Of a stretch of DNA of 64,000 nucleotides, positions 12,001 through 28,508 are shown one piece after another; the stretch's first letter is position 1; every line of letters starts with the position of its first letter. The stretch comes from Mugil cephalus (taxonomy: Eukaryota; Chordata; Actinopteri; Mugiliformes; Mugilidae), in NCBI RefSeq assembly GCF_022458985.1, contig NC_061788.1:1051264-1115263 (forward strand). The letters are read 5' to 3'. The position numbers and the translations under genes are program-made. The notes beneath the pieces are model-generated. The model was not told the DNA's origin, ran no database searches, and was given only the letters and a program-made list of their open reading frames with translations.

Positions 12001-15000
12001 CTAATCTAGGACAGACTGAACAATCTAGGACAGACTAGGACTAATCTAATCTAGGACAGACTGGGACTAATCTAGGACAGACTGGGACTAATCTAATCTA
12101 GGACAGACTGGGGCTAATCTAATCTAGGACAGACTGGGACTAATCTAGGACAGACTGGGATTAATTTAATCTAGGACAGACTGGGACAAATATAGGACAG
12201 ACCTGGACTAATCTAATCTAGAACAGCCTGGGACTACTCTAATATAAGACAGACTAGGACTATCCAATCTATTACAGACTAGGACTAATCTAATCTAGGA
12301 CAGACTGGGACTAATCTAATCTAGGACAGACTTGGACTAATCTAGAAAAGACTGGACTAATCTAATCTAGAACAGTCTGGGACTAATCTAATCTAGGACA
12401 GACTGAGACTAATCTAATCCAGGACAGACTGGGACTAATCTAATCCAGGACAGACTGGGACTAATCTAATCTAGGACAGACTGGACAATCTAGGTCAGAC
12501 TAGGACTAATCTAATCTAGGACAGACGGACTAATCTAATCTAGGACAGACTGAACAATCTAGGACAGACTAGGACTAATCTAATCTAGGACAGACTGGGA
12601 CTAATCTAGGACAGACTGGGACTAATCTAATCTAGGACAGACTGGGGCTAATCTAATCTAGGACAGACTGGGACTAATCTAGGACAGACTGGGATTAATT
12701 TAATCTAGGACAGACTGGGACAAATATAGGACAGACCTGGACTAATCTAATCTAGAACAGCCTGGGACTACTCTAATATAAGACAGACTAGGACTAGTCC
12801 AATCTATTACAGACTAGGACTAATCTAATCTAGGACAGACTGGGACTAATCTAATCTAGGACAGACTTGGACTAATCTAGAAAAGACTGGACTAATCTAA
12901 TCTAGAACAGTCTGGGACTAATCTAATCTAGGACAGACTAGGACTAATCCAATCTTTTACAGACTAGGACTAATCCAATCTACGACAGACTGGGACTAAT
13001 TTGATCCAGGACAGACTGGACAATCTAGGTCAGACTGCGAATAACCTAGAAAAGACTGGACTAATCTAATCTAGGACAGGCTGGGACTAATCTAGGTCAG
13101 ACTGGGACTAATCTAATCTAGGACAGAATGGACTAATCTAACACAGACTAGACTAATCTAGGGCAGACTAGTTTTATCTAATCTAGGACAGATGGGACTA
13201 ATCTGGGTCTGACAGACTGGGACTAATTTAGGACAGACTAGACTAATCTAATCTAGGTCCGATTGGGACAAATCTAGGACAGACTGGAACTGATCTAAGA
13301 CAGACTGGGACAAATCTAGGACAGACTGGGCAATCTAGGTCAGACTGGGATTAATCTAGGATAGTCCGGGACTAATATAATCTGGTAATAGACTGGGACT
13401 AATCTAAGAAAGACTGGGACAAATCTAGGACAAATTGGACAGTGTTGGTCAGACTGCGATTAATCTAGGACACTCTGGGACTAATCTAATCTAGGACAGA
13501 CTGGGACAAATCTAGGACAGACTGTACAATCTCAGTCAGACTGGGACTAATCTAGAAAAGACTGGACTAATTTAATCTGAAACAGTCTGGGACTAATTTT
13601 ATCTAGGATTTACCGGGACTTATCTAGGACAGACTGGGACTAATTTAATCTAGGACTGACTGGGACTAATCTAGGACAGACTGGACTAATCTAGGACAGA
13701 CTGGGATTACTCTAATCTAGGACAGACTGAACTCATCTGATCTAGGACAGACTGGGACTAATCCAGGGCAGACTGGGACTAATCTAGGACGGGCTGGGAC
13801 TAATCTAATCTAGGACGGGCTGGGACTAATCTAATCTAGGACGGGCTGGGACTAATCTAATCTAGGACAGACTGAACTCATCTGATCTAGGACAGACTGG
13901 GACTAATCTAATCTAGGACGGGCTGGGACTAATCTAATCTAGGTCAGGCTGGGACTAATTTAATCTAGGACAGACTGAACTCATCTGATCTAGGACAGAC
14001 TGGGACTAATCTAATCTAACGGGCTGGGACTAATTTAATCTAGGACAGACTGAACTCATCTGATCTAGGACAGACTGGGACTAATCCAGGACAGACTGGG
14101 ACTAATCCAGGACAGACTGGGACTAATCTAGGACGGGCTGGGACTAATCTAATCTAGGACGGGCTGGGACTAATCTAATCTAGGTCAGACTGGGACTAAC
14201 ATAGAAAAGACTGGACTAATCTAATCTAGGATAGTCTGGGACTAATCTAATCTAGGACAGACTGGGACTAATCTAGGACAGACTGGACTAATCCAATCTA
14301 GGACAGACTGGACTAATCTAGGACAGACTGGGACTGATTTAATCTAGGACAGACTGGGACTAATCAAGGACAGACTGGGACTAATCTAATCTAGGTCAGA
14401 CTGGGACTAATCTAGGTCAGACCGGGACTAATTTAATCTTGGACGGACTGGCACTAATCTAATCTAGGACAGACTTGACTAATCTAATCTAGGACAGACT
14501 GGGACTAATCTAATCTAGGACAGACTGGGACTAATCTAATTTAGGACAGACTGGGACTAATCTAATTTAGGACAGACTGGGACTAACTTAATCTAGGACG
14601 GACTGAGACTAATCTAATCTAGGACGGACTGGGACTAATCTAATCCAGGTCAGACTGGGACTAATCTAATCTAGGACGGACTGGAACTAATCTAATCCAG
14701 GTCAGACTGGGACTAATTTCATCTTGGACGGACTGGCACTAATCTAATCTAGGACAGACTAGACTAATCTAATCTAGGACAGACTAGGACTAATCTAATC
14801 TAGGACAGACTGGACTAATGTAATTTAGGTCAGACTGGGACTAATCTAGGACGGACTGGGATTTATCTAATCTAGGTCAGACTCGACTAATCTAATCTAG
14901 GACGGGCTGGGACTAATCTAATCTAGGACAGACTGGCACTAATCTAATCTAGGTCAGACTCGACTAATCTAATCTAGGACAGACTGGGACTAATCTAGGT

Positions 15001-17481
15001 CAGACCGGGACTAATTTAATCTTGGACGGACTGGCACTAATCTAATCTAGGACGGACTGGGATTTATCTAATCTAGGACAGACTGGGACTAATCTAGGTC
15101 AGGAGACTGGTGTTTATTCAATCTAACCCGTAGATCTTGGACCACATTAAGACAAATTAACATGTATATATGGTTTCGGGGGACAGGGGACAGACTGGTT
15201 CTTGTGTCTCTGGTTTGTGATGTTTGAGGAATTTTTCTATTTGTTCAAATTTTAACCAACTTTTACTGTGTGTCTCTGAACCCTGTCCTCTGAACCCTGT
15301 CCCCGTCTTCTATTCTTTGTCCCCTGTCCTCTGAACCCTGTCCCCTGTCCTCTGTTTGTTCCCTGTCGTCTGCTCTTTGTCCCCTGTCCTCTGATCCCTG
15401 TCCTCTGAACCCTATCCCCGTCTTCTATTCTTTGTCCCCTGTCCTCTGAACCCTGTCCCCTGTCCTCTGTTTGTTCCCTGTCGTCTGCTCTTTGTCCCCT
15501 GTCCTCTGATCCCTGTCCTCTGAACCCTATCCCCGTCTTCTATTCTTTGTCCCCTGTCCTCTGTTTGTTCCCCGTCTTCTAATCTTTGTCCCCTGTCCTC
15601 TGAACCCTGTCCCCTGTCCTCTAATCACTGTCCCCTGTCCCCGCTTCGTGTCCTCTAATCTCTGTCCCCTCTCCAATCCCTGTCATCTGACCCCTGTCCT
15701 CTGTCCGTTGTTCCTCTGACCCCTGTCCTCTCACCACTGTCCCCGTTCTCTAATCTCTGTCCTCTGTCCTCTGATCTCTGACCCCTGTCCCTTTGACCCC
15801 TGTCCCCTGTCCCTCTGACCCCTGTCCTCTGTTCTCTAGGCGTCGTCCTGAAGAGTTTGACGTCCATGGAGGCAGGAAGAGGCTTCGAGCCGATGCTCCT
15901 CCAGATCTGATCCAGAGAGCAGGTTGATGATGATGACAGTTGTTATTTCGTCTTCTCCCTGAGGGACGAGTTCACGTCTCTAACCAACATTTGTACTTTC
16001 AGGCTTCATCCAGGACCTGAGGAACCAGCCAGTGGACAGGTGGGCGGAGCTCCCGAACCTTTGTCCAGGGCCTTAATAGGGGCTAGGCCGAAACCTTAGT
16101 GATCACATTCTGTGACCTACATAGAGGAATATCCCATAAAGCATTGCAAAAAGTAGTGACCATCCAATGGCCACTCAACGTGTGGTGGATATCCCACCAT
16201 GCATTGCTTCTCTAGCAGCTGAAAAGTAAAAACAGACATGTCCCCAGGAGAAAGCGACCAGCAGCTTCCCTGTTAATGGCTGTTAGCTGCTGTTAGCTGT
16301 CGTTAGCGGCCGTTAGCTGTCGCTAGTGGCCGTTTGTTGTCGCTCGTGGCTGTTTGTTGTCGTCAGTGGCCGTTAGTTGTTGCTAGTGGCTGTTAGTGGC
16401 TGGTAGTTGTCATTAGCTGCCGTTAGCTGCCATTAGTTACCATTAGTTAGTGGCTGTTAGCTGTCGCTAGTGGCCTTTAGTTGTCGCTAGTGGCCGTTAG
16501 CTGTTGCTAGTGGCCGTTAGCTGTCAATAGTGGCCGTTAGCTGTCGCTAGTGACCGTTAGCTGTCGCTAGTGGCCGTCAGTTGTATTTAGTTGTCGTTAG
16601 CTCAGTTGCCACTCTGAATAGACCCACTGTGAAAACCCTGAACAGATGCATTTCTATGAAGTTGTCCTTTAATCAGATCAGATGCAATAATCACAAAGTT
16701 CACGCAGTTCTGACAATCAAACTTCAAAGTCTGTTGCATTTCCAGGCGATTCTCCAGCGTCAGACGCGATGTTTTCCTCAACGGGGTGAGTCAGCTGTTA
16801 GCAGTGTCCAGCATGTTAGCAGTGTTAGCATGTTACCAGTTTCCAGGTGTTGACTGTTGTGTTTTCTGTTCCAGTCCTACGACTACATGAGGGATTATCA
16901 TCACAGTGTCGGCCCCCCAGGCCCCTGGCAGACTCTGGTATGGCTCTGTTAGCATGTTAGCCTTTCATAAAGGTTATTCAAACAAGATGGCCGCCTCTGA
17001 TGATGTTCTGTGTTTTGGGAGCAGGCGACGTATCCCGGCGTTGAGCAGCAACCCCCCCACCACCCCCCATACTACCACCACAGTCACCCCCCGCCCCCCC
17101 CTCACCAGGCCTACCACCACCACCCTGCCCTTCCCCCACATGAGGCTCCGCCCCCTCGCTTCAGAGACAAGCAGCGGGTGCCGCCGCATCGCGCCTTCGC
17201 CTCCAGCCCGGTCAGTTCACGTCTGTGATGTCATTGCTCTTCACTCATCTCATTGGTTGTTGGTTCTCATCGTCTTTTCTCCCTTGATGCAGCACGACTA
17301 CGACATGCGAGTGGACGACTTCCTGCGGCGGACGCAGGCCGTCGTTAGCAGCCGGCGAGAACGAGAACGGCAGCGCGAACGAGAGCGTGGCGTCCCTCGC
17401 CGCGACAGGGAGAGAGAGAGGGGGCGGGACCGAGAACGAGAGAGAGAGAGAGACAAGGAGAGGGGGCGGTACCGCAGGTGA
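6017..17481 (+). CDS. ythdc1: YTH domain-containing protein 1, complete
   Basis: YTHDC1 is the nuclear reader of N6-methyladenosine and acts in splicing, export and chromatin silencing. Coding exons: 6017-6044, 7835-7936, 8045-8337, 8869-9271, 9351-9413, 9511-9605, 9674-9782, 9861-9978, 10070-10154, 10377-10531, 15840-15922, 16003-16039, 16746-16785, 16875-16937, 17025-17210, 17293-17481. Every join is in phase, giving 682 residues (human 727). It begins [20 protein letters not shown], followed by basic/Ser-rich low complexity, a long Glu tract (8995-9140), and NDYDTRSEA. The YTH domain (exons 5-10) runs from [20 protein letters not shown] through KGVWSTLP and PIHWVLPAG to [16 protein letters not shown]. 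The two cage tryptophans (human W377 and W428) are both present. The C-terminus is the Pro/His-rich segment, then [16 protein letters not shown] and an RE/RD-rich tail ending RGRYRR. Intron 10 spans 5.3 kb and is mostly satellite; several other introns carry minisatellites. Confidence 0.96.
6145..6250 (+). repeat. 21-bp tandem repeat in ythdc1 intron 1
   Basis: About five copies with core ttagctgcgcccattagc, the last ones diverged. Confidence 0.85.
7003..7017. promoter_or_regulatory. CTCF-like core in ythdc1 intron 1
   Basis: The string cgccccctagtgtgg matches much of the CTCF core read on the opposite strand (CCACTAGGGGGCG type). It lies just left of the intron-1 minisatellite. This is a motif match only; binding is unproven. 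Confidence 0.3.
7106..7684 (+). repeat. GTAGGAGACGTG minisatellite in ythdc1 intron 1
   Basis: Roughly 45 tandem units of gtaggagacgtg, interspersed with the 15-bp variant gttgtaggagacgtg and with caggagacgtg. All lengths are near multiples of three, which produces long spurious open frames on both strands. Confidence 0.95.
8345..8735 (+). repeat. Approximately 42-bp minisatellite in ythdc1 intron 3
   Basis: About nine copies of a unit containing ggtactaggactgatactgg followed by tagtacttctagtagtacta. It begins only a few bases after the exon-3 donor (GT at 8338). Much of each unit is self-complementary (agtact/ctagtag), so the RNA could fold into repeated hairpins. Confidence 0.93.
10158..10352 (+). 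repeat. CTGGTC/CTGGTT hexanucleotide array in ythdc1 intron 9
   Basis: About 32 hexamers of ctggtc, ctggtt, ctggcc and ctggct, starting directly after the exon-9 donor (10155) and ending about 20 bases before the acceptor. It nearly fills the 222-bp intron. The LVLVLV and SWSWSW translations are artefacts. Confidence 0.95.
11035..11290 (+). repeat. Approximately 46-bp minisatellite carrying GC box and CCAAT motif
   Basis: Five to six copies of a unit with ggggcctctggactgtatcc followed by aatgagaaggtg and tgctgtgttgggggc. Each unit holds GGGGCGGGG (Sp1/KLF-like) and CCAAT (NF-Y-like) about 25 bases apart. It lies in ythdc1 intron 10, to the left of the large satellite. Confidence 0.92.
11785..15110 (+). 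repeat. Large satellite in ythdc1 intron 10
   Basis: About 3.3 kb of head-to-tail units of roughly 20-26 bp with core gggactaatctaatctagga and a cagact joint. Units vary by loss of the internal ctaat and by aggtca or acggac variants. A higher-order duplication is visible: the block around the variant acggactaat at 11991 recurs at 12525, an offset of 534 bp, with the same series of variants through about 12400 and 12940. To the right the units become more diverged and also include acgggctgggact. No open frame of interest. Confidence 0.95.
15255..15835 (+). repeat. CCTGTCCTCTGAACC-type repeat before ythdc1 exon 11
   Basis: Pyrimidine-rich array with core cctgtcctctgaaccctgtc, including a duplicated block of about 130 bp (near 15297-15425 and 15425-15550). 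It runs up to the exon-11 acceptor (AG at 15838-15839) and supplies its polypyrimidine tract. Confidence 0.88.
16258..16605 (+). repeat. GTTAGCTGTCGCTAGTGGCC tandem array in ythdc1 intron 12
   Basis: About 19 diverged units with core gttagctgtcgctagtggcc and variants gtttgttgtcg and gttagttgtc. Confidence 0.88.
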
Positions 17482-17562
17482 CCTCCTGATGTCACCTCCT
17501 GTCCACGTGGGCTTTTATTTTTGAATTTTTGAATCTATTTCCTGTTTGTGTTGAAAATTATG

Positions 17563-17568
17563 AATAAA
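17563..17568 (+). terminator. ythdc1: ythdc1 polyadenylation signal
   Basis: AATAAA followed by an A run, 82 bases after the ythdc1 stop codon; the first canonical signal downstream. Confidence 0.7.
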
Positions 17569-17569
17569 A

Positions 17570-18060
17570 AAACGATCTTGATGACATCATCAGCTGCTTT
17601 GTTTCATGTGATGACATCATCATCAGCTGCTTTTATTTTGACCTATCAGTGAGTGTGATCTGTGGTTACCAACATGATATGTCATTGGATAAACGAGAAG
17701 TCACATGACAGGAAACAGAAAAACAATCATTCATTCTTTTATTGTGAAAGGTGATACGCCCTGTTTTCAGAATAAAGGAGAAAAATATCTGAATAATCAT
17801 TAAAACGCTGACATTTATTTTGAAAGAACATCTGCTTCCTGTTTGTATTTCCCACTTTGACTGTTGTTACCACGGTGACGACCCGTCTGTTTTCAGAATA
17901 AAAGCTTGCATTCTCATTCAGTAGTGCTTTATTTTCTGATGTCTCCGTTGTGTTGATGCTACACATGTTCTCACCTGGAAACACCAGGACATGTTTAAGA
18001 CACAATGAAAACACCTAATCTTCTGTCCTCCTCTTCACCTGTAAACTGAGACCAGACAAA
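17570..18060. other. Intergenic region between ythdc1 and prr14
   Basis: Contains a diverged direct repeat of tgatgacatcatcagctgct (17577 and 17610 areas) and a second repeat, ctgttttcagaataaa (17761 and 17888 areas). No gene or RNA feature is recognised. Confidence 0.5.
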
Positions 18061-18189
18061 GACCCGGTCCAGGTCCAGGCTGCTCAGTTTCAGTTGAGTT
18101 TACTCCCAATAAAACCCGATCGAACTATTCACTGGAGTTTAATTTGAAAATGCTCCCGCACTCCTGCAGTTGCGACTCTTATTTTGGAA

Positions 18190-18330
18190 CCTCCTGCGGT
18201 ACTTCCGCTAGCTTAACGCCGTGATAACGGAGAAACCGATTCCTCTGGTCCCGGTTCTGCCGGTAAACGGCCTCAAATGAGAGCAAGGAGGACTTAACGG
18301 AGACCGGGGCCCGCGGGGTTTCGCCAAGGT
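18190..18330 (+). promoter_or_regulatory. prr14: Probable promoter and 5' UTR exon of prr14
   Basis: A GC-richer stretch follows A/T-rich DNA and ends in cgccaag|gtaaca, a good donor at 18328/18329. The first coding exon of prr14 is preceded by a clear acceptor at 19518-19519, so an untranslated first exon is required upstream. This is the best candidate I see. The inferred intron would contain the LINE fragment. Confidence 0.4.
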
Positions 18331-18484
18331 AACAGGGACCGATCCATGCCCCGTGTTAACGGGTCCACACTCTCCAAAGCGGCTAGCCGCAGCTAACCGA
18401 GGTTAGCAGAGGCTAGCCAGGGCTAAGCGAGGGTAGCCGCTGCTAACGGAGGCTAGCAGAGGCTAAACTATTCAATTCTATTTG

Positions 18485-19460
18485 TAAAGCGTCAATAACA
18501 ACACAAATTATATCAAAAGTCTTTACAAACTCTGGTCTGAAACTTCCAGAGCAGCGTGAAGGAAAAACTCCTTTTAACTGGAATAAACCTGGAGCAGAAC
18601 CAGAACAGATGTAGAACCTGATGATGGTCCAGAAACCAGACGTAGAACCTGATGATGTGGAGTGAGGACTTCGAGAGGCCCAGGAGTCTGGGCAGGTTAA
18701 TGAGAGCAGGACTACAGATGTAGTTTATGTAGCTCCACAGGTCACAAACACACAACTCCACAAGAAGATGGAGGAGGAGAGTTAGCATGCTGCTAACATG
18801 CTACACAGGAGTAGCACCAAGCTACATTTATACAAACGTTGGTTCGGGGAGGAGAGGGATGGGGAGAGAATACAGGACTGAGCTCAGACAGGAGAGGACA
18901 TGTCCTCAGTGCATCGTCCCCCTGCAGCCTCGGCCTATAGCAGCATCACTAAGGGATGGTTAAGTCCAGCTCTAACTATAAGCTTGGTCTAAAAGGAAAG
19001 TCTTAGTCCTGACCTTAAACGTAGAGACTGTGTCTGCCTCCAGAACCCAAACTGGGAGCTGGTTCCACAGGAGAGGAGCCTGATAGCTGAAGGTTCTACC
19101 TCCCATTCTACTTTTAGAACCTCTAGGAACCACAAGCAGACCTGCACTTAGAGATGGTAGTGATCTGTTGGGACAGTCTGGTTCTATGAGGTCTTTCAGA
19201 TATGATGGAGCTCGGCCTTTCAGGGCCTTGTATGTAAGGAGGAGGATTTTAAATTCAATTCTAGATTTTAAAGGAGCCAATGAAGAGAAGCTAATACTGG
19301 AGTAATATGATCTCTCTTGCTAATTCCTGTCAGTGCTCTTGCTGCAGCGTTTTGAATCAGTTGGAGGCTTTTTAAAGAGTACTTGGAGCCAGACAGTAAC
19401 GAGTTACAGAAACTAATTAAAGTTGAACCGTTTCCTTTTGTCAAAGCTCGTTTCATTCTC
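18485..19460 (-). mobile_element. LINE fragment (L2/CR1-like ORF2 3' end plus tail)
   Basis: On the minus strand two overlapping frames give the C-terminal part of a non-LTR reverse transcriptase: SFCNSLLSGS, LQLIQNAAARALTG, then after a frameshift near 19270 FKILLLTYKALKGRAPSYL, AGLLVVPRGSKS and APLLWNQLP. These are the typical post-RT blocks of fish L2/CR1-type elements. A conserved tail follows to about 18485. The copy is 5' truncated, frameshifted and inactive. It lies antisense in the probable first intron of prr14. A related tail copy lies near 37085 in the opposite orientation. Confidence 0.8.
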
Positions 19461-19527
19461 GCTCCAGTAAATATAAATAAACAGAATAAACATTGATTAT
19501 TATCTCTCTCTCTCTCCAGTCTTCACT

Positions 19528-24172
<4,645 letters not shown>

Positions 24173-25930
24173 ACGCTGATGTCACTTCCTGTCAGCTGAC
24201 TCACAGCCCAACCAACACAGCTGCTAGCATTCCCGCCAGAAACTGGCTCACGTGGCGGGTCTTTATTTTTATTTTTTACGGTTTCTGAGGTTGAAATGAG
24301 GATATTTAAAATATAAAAACAGTTTTGACACTAACACACACACACACACTGTAGTAGTTTATCCACAAACACTTAAAAACCATCTGGACTTGTAGAGTTT
24401 AGAGGAGACGGTTCATCTGAGCATCTTCCTCAGTTCTAACACACTGGTGGTTTAGACCCACCAGAAACTAACTGGACTAGTTTCTGGTCTGGTCTGTGAA
24501 GGACAAAGGACGTCTTCCTTTGAGAAGACAGGAGTAAAGGAAGACATCTACACTATATCTCTGGCCTCCAGTCAGGTCCGTCTCTAACAGCTCCAGCTCC
24601 TCCTGAAGGTTTTCCTCAGGTTTAGAAGCTCATCAGTGATGTAGGAGGAGAAGGTCTGGTTCACAGTCCACATCTACTTCATCCCAGGGGGGTTCTATGG
24701 GGGTCAGGACTCTGGGAGGCCAGTCCAGTTCCTCCTCATCAGGTCTTCATGGACCTGGCTTTGTCTCTGGTTCTCAGTCACAGTGGAACAGGAAGGGGGT
24801 CGTCCCCAAACTGGTCCCACTAAGTTGGAAGCTTGGAATTGTCCAGAATGTCTTCAAAGTTCCTCTGACTGGAACTAAGGGACCAAGTCCAGCTCCTGAA
24901 CAACCAGCCCCCCACCCAAAACCCCCCCTCCACCAAACTCCACCAAACTCCACCAAACTCCACCAAACTCCACCCTTGGCCCGGTGCAGTCAGACCAGCA
25001 GCGTTCTCCTGGGAACCTCCAGACCCAGACTGGTCCATCAGGCTTCCAGAGAACGTCTCCACTGCTCTAGAGTCCAGTGGAGCTGCATCCCACACACTGC
25101 ATCCCACACTCTGCATCCCACACACTGCATCCCACACTCTGCATCCTACGCTCTGCATCCCACACTCTGCATCCCACACTCTGCATCCTACGCTCTGCAT
25201 CCTACGCTCTGCATCCTACGCTCTGCATCCCACACTCTGCATCCCACACTCTGCATCCTACGCTCTGCATCCCACACTCTGCATCCCACGCTCTGCATCC
25301 TACGCTCTGCATCCCACGCTCTGCATCCTACGCTCTGCATCCTACGCTCTGCATCCCACGCTCTGCATCCTACACTCTGCATCCCACGCTCTGCAGGGGC
25401 CGTGGTGACGTGGGGCTGGGATGCAGCTGCTGGGCCATGGAAACCCGTTCATGAAGCTGTGTCCTGGAGATAATCTGGAGATAAACGAAGACTCTGGGAC
25501 GTCACTGTGATGCGGCGACTTCCACTTTGTCCTAAAACCTCTGACAGGTGACTGGAATATTTAGTAGAGACTGGACTTGTCCCCTTCCCGGTCATGTCTC
25601 CATTCTTTGAGAAGCACTGGTCCAGACCATTAATGGGGACAGAGGACAGGGACAACAGCCCCCTCTTTAACTCCAGGTCAGGAACTGGTCCAGGTTCTGG
25701 TGTTTAAACATAAACTTCCTCCAGAACTGAACAAGACTTGAATGAAACATCTAAACTCTACAGGTCCAGATGGTTCTGGATATAAACCTGGACCAGGACC
25801 AGGAGGACCGAACCTCCACAAACACTGTAGTACTATGACTATTGTGTACTGCAGTACTACTACTAGTGCTACAGTGTGTGAGTTTTTAAAGTGTAATTTA
25901 TATTTCTGAGTCTATTTTTGAAACAAATAA
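24173..25930 (+). other. Probable prr14 3' UTR or downstream DNA
   Basis: After the prr14 stop there is no convincing AATAAA until 25926-25931 (aaacaaataaag), so the 3' UTR may be long and include the 14-bp minisatellite at 25086-25394. The open frame at 24697-25473 is mostly repeat translation and has no homology that I recognise. Confidence 0.4.
25086..25394 (+). repeat. 14-bp minisatellite (CTGCATCCCACACT)
   Basis: About 22 units of ctgcatcccacact, ctgcatcctacgct and ctgcatcccacgct. Regular period of 14 bp. Confidence 0.95.
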
Positions 25931-25931
25931 A

Positions 25932-26550
25932 GTTTGACTGTTGATTTGTGCTCAGTTTATTTCAGTGTTTGTGTTACATGTGTTAAACGATTCAGTGACC
26001 AGGAATATTACTGAAGTGATTTAAAAAATATGGAAGATGGGAAATAACCAGATGAACCTGAGGATCTGAGCCTCACATCACATGTTGGTAACATTATGGA
26101 AAAATGATTAATGAAAGGTAAAGGAGCAGATTTAATGAGGGAGGGAGGTGAACCTGCCCCCGTTTAGACCATGTAAACAACCAGAATGTTTTCAACACGG
26201 AAAAAGCCTGTGACATGTTCCAGAGGGAGGGATGTTAATAAAACTCTATTAAGCAGATAAGAGGGAACATGGGGGATGTTGCATAACTTCTCAATGACAG
26301 GGTGAGACCAGTGAGGGCAGGTTATTGGGCTAAAGGGGAACGAACCGGCAGATAAATACAGATCAACACTGAAAAGAAAAGCAGATGTTTGTTAAATACA
26401 GGATTGAATGAAAGATTAAATGTGTAAATTAAAACTGAACAAGAACCGGCAGGAACAAGGATCGACTCTTATATCGGATTCAAAAGAAAGAATATGACCA
26501 ATTTATTCAGGGCCAGTAAAGAGTTTAATGACCGCGGGTTAATAAACGGT
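25932..26550. other. Intergenic region upstream of pisd
   Basis: A/T-rich unique sequence without a gene, RNA or recognisable element. Confidence 0.4.
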
Positions 26551-26555
26551 CCAGA

Positions 26556-26570
26556 CCACCAGGGGGCGGT
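26556..26570. promoter_or_regulatory. CTCF-like motif upstream of pisd
   Basis: ccaccagggggcggt matches the CTCF core (CCACCAGGGGGCGC type) almost exactly and lies about 80 bases upstream of the pisd start codon. Motif-based inference only. Confidence 0.4.
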
Positions 26571-26620
26571 GATGCACACAACAGCTGTTTGCCAACTGCA
26601 ATTACGCAAGAAGAAGATGG

Positions 26621-26660
26621 TGACGTCACAAGTCACTTCCGAAAATACAACATGGCGGCG
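26621..26660 (+). promoter_or_regulatory. pisd: pisd core promoter motifs
   Basis: The full CRE palindrome TGACGTCA is at 26621-26628, an ETS-like CACTTCCG follows at about 26634, and the first ATG sits in a YY1-like ATGGCGGC context. This cluster, 25-30 bases before the start codon, resembles TATA-less housekeeping promoters. Not experimentally supported. Confidence 0.4.
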
Positions 26661-28476
26661 GCCGCGAGGACGGTGCTGGGCCGAGTGACGTGGAGCAGCC
26701 GCAGGTATTTACCTGTCCGTGACGTGGGTCCGTGAGGTCCGCGTGGCCCACAGGCGGGGGGAGCGCGTGGGCTCCGATCCGATCCAGACTCGGATTATCA
26801 ACATTACGCTCGAAAACATGCGCCATTCTGTACCTGGAACAGTGTGTGCGTGATTACGTCACTAGCCACGACGTTCATGTGTTACGTGATTATGGAATCA
26901 GCTGATTTATTTAGACCATAGGTTCTGGTCCAGGGGAGGTTCTGGTCCAGGGGAGGTTCTGGTCCAGGGGAGGTTCTAATCAGCTGTTGTTTTACTTCCT
27001 TGTTTCAGAGTTTTCTCTCAGAACTGGAACCAGCGGAGGAGTCTGAACACTGGTGAGTCCCTGCACCTCCTCCTCCTCCTCCTCCTGCTCCTGCTGTGCT
27101 GTTGTTGTTGGTGATGATGTCACATCTCTGGACCAATGAGCTCCTCCTGTCTCCAGGCCGTGGCTTTCTGCCCCGCCCCCGGCCCCTCCCAATCTTGTTG
27201 TTGACAGGAGGTGGTTACCTTGGTTACCAGCAGTACAGGAGGAGTGGCCAACATGAGGCTGAAGCCCCGCCCCCTCTCGCCACACCTACACAGGTAGACG
27301 ATGATCTGCTCTTTCTCCTCCTCTTCTGTCTCTTCTTCCTCTTCCTCCTCCTCATATGTCCTCCTCCTCCTCTTCCTCCTCCTCTTGTGTCTCTTCCTCC
27401 TCCTCCTCCTCCTCTTCCTGCTCCTCCTGCACCTCCTCCTCCTCATATGTCCTCCTCCGCTTCCTCCTCCTCTTCCTGCTCCTCCTGCACCTCCTTCTCT
27501 TTTTCCTCCTCTTCTGTCTCTTCTTCCTCTTCCTGCTCCTCCTGCACCTACTCCTCCTCCTCTTCCTCCTCCTCTTGTGTCTCTTCCTCCTCCTCCTCCT
27601 CCTCTTCCTGCTCCTCCTGCACCTCCTCCTGCACCTCCTCCTCCTCATATGTCCTCCTCCTCCTCTTCCTCCTCCTCTTGTGTCTCCTCCTCCTCCTCCT
27701 CTTCCTGCTCCTCCTGCACCTCCTCCTGCATCTCCTCCTCCTCATATGTCCTCCTCCTCCTCTTCCTGCTCCTCCTCTTGTGTCTCTTTCTCCTCCTCCT
27801 CCTCTTCCTCCTCCTCTTGTGTCTCCTCCTCCTCCTCCTCTTCCTGCTCCTCCTGGACCTCCTCCTGCATCTCCTCCTCCTCATAGGTCCTCCTCCTCCT
27901 CTTCCTGCTCCTCCTCTTGTGTCTCTTTCTCCTCCTCCTCCTCTTCCTCCTCCTCTTGTGTCTCTTCCTCCTCCTCCTCCTCTTCCTGCTCCTCCTGCAC
28001 CTACTCCTCCTCCTCTTCCTCCTCCTCTTGTGTCTCTTCCTCCTCCTCCTCCTCCTCTTCCTGCTCCTCCTGCACCTCCTCCTGCACCTCCTCCTCCTCA
28101 TATGTCCTCCTCCTCCTCTTCCTCCTCCTCTTGTGTCTCCTCCTCCTCCTCCTCTTCCTGCTCCTCCTGCACCTCCTCCTGCATCTCCTCCTCCTCATAT
28201 GTCCTCCTCCTCCTCTTCCTGCTCCTCCTCTTGTGTCTCTTTCTCCTCCTCCTCCTCTTCCTCCTCCTCTTGTGTCTCTTCCTCCTCCTCCTCCTCTTCC
28301 TCCTCCTCCTGCACCTCCTCCTGCACCTCCTCCTCCTCATATGTCCTCCTCCTCCTCTTCCTCCTCCTCTTGTGTCTCTTCCTCCTCCTCCTCCTCCTCT
28401 TCCTGCTCCTCCTGCACCTCCTCCTCCTCTTCCTCCTCCTCCTGCAGCTCCTCCTGCACCTCCTCCTCCTCATATG

Positions 28477-28508
<32 letters not shown>

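Noticed and set aside
11785-15110. CRISPR-like array of regular short repeats
   Set aside because: There are no unique spacers; the units abut one another directly and the genome is eukaryotic.
17739-18788. Minus-strand 91-residue frames at 17739-18014 and 18513-18788
   Set aside because: The first has no homology; the second is part of the LINE-related tail repeat, whose related copy near 37 kb has stops in the same frame.
24697-25473. 258-residue frame downstream of prr14
   Set aside because: More than a third is a 14-bp minisatellite translation and the rest has no recognisable similarity.
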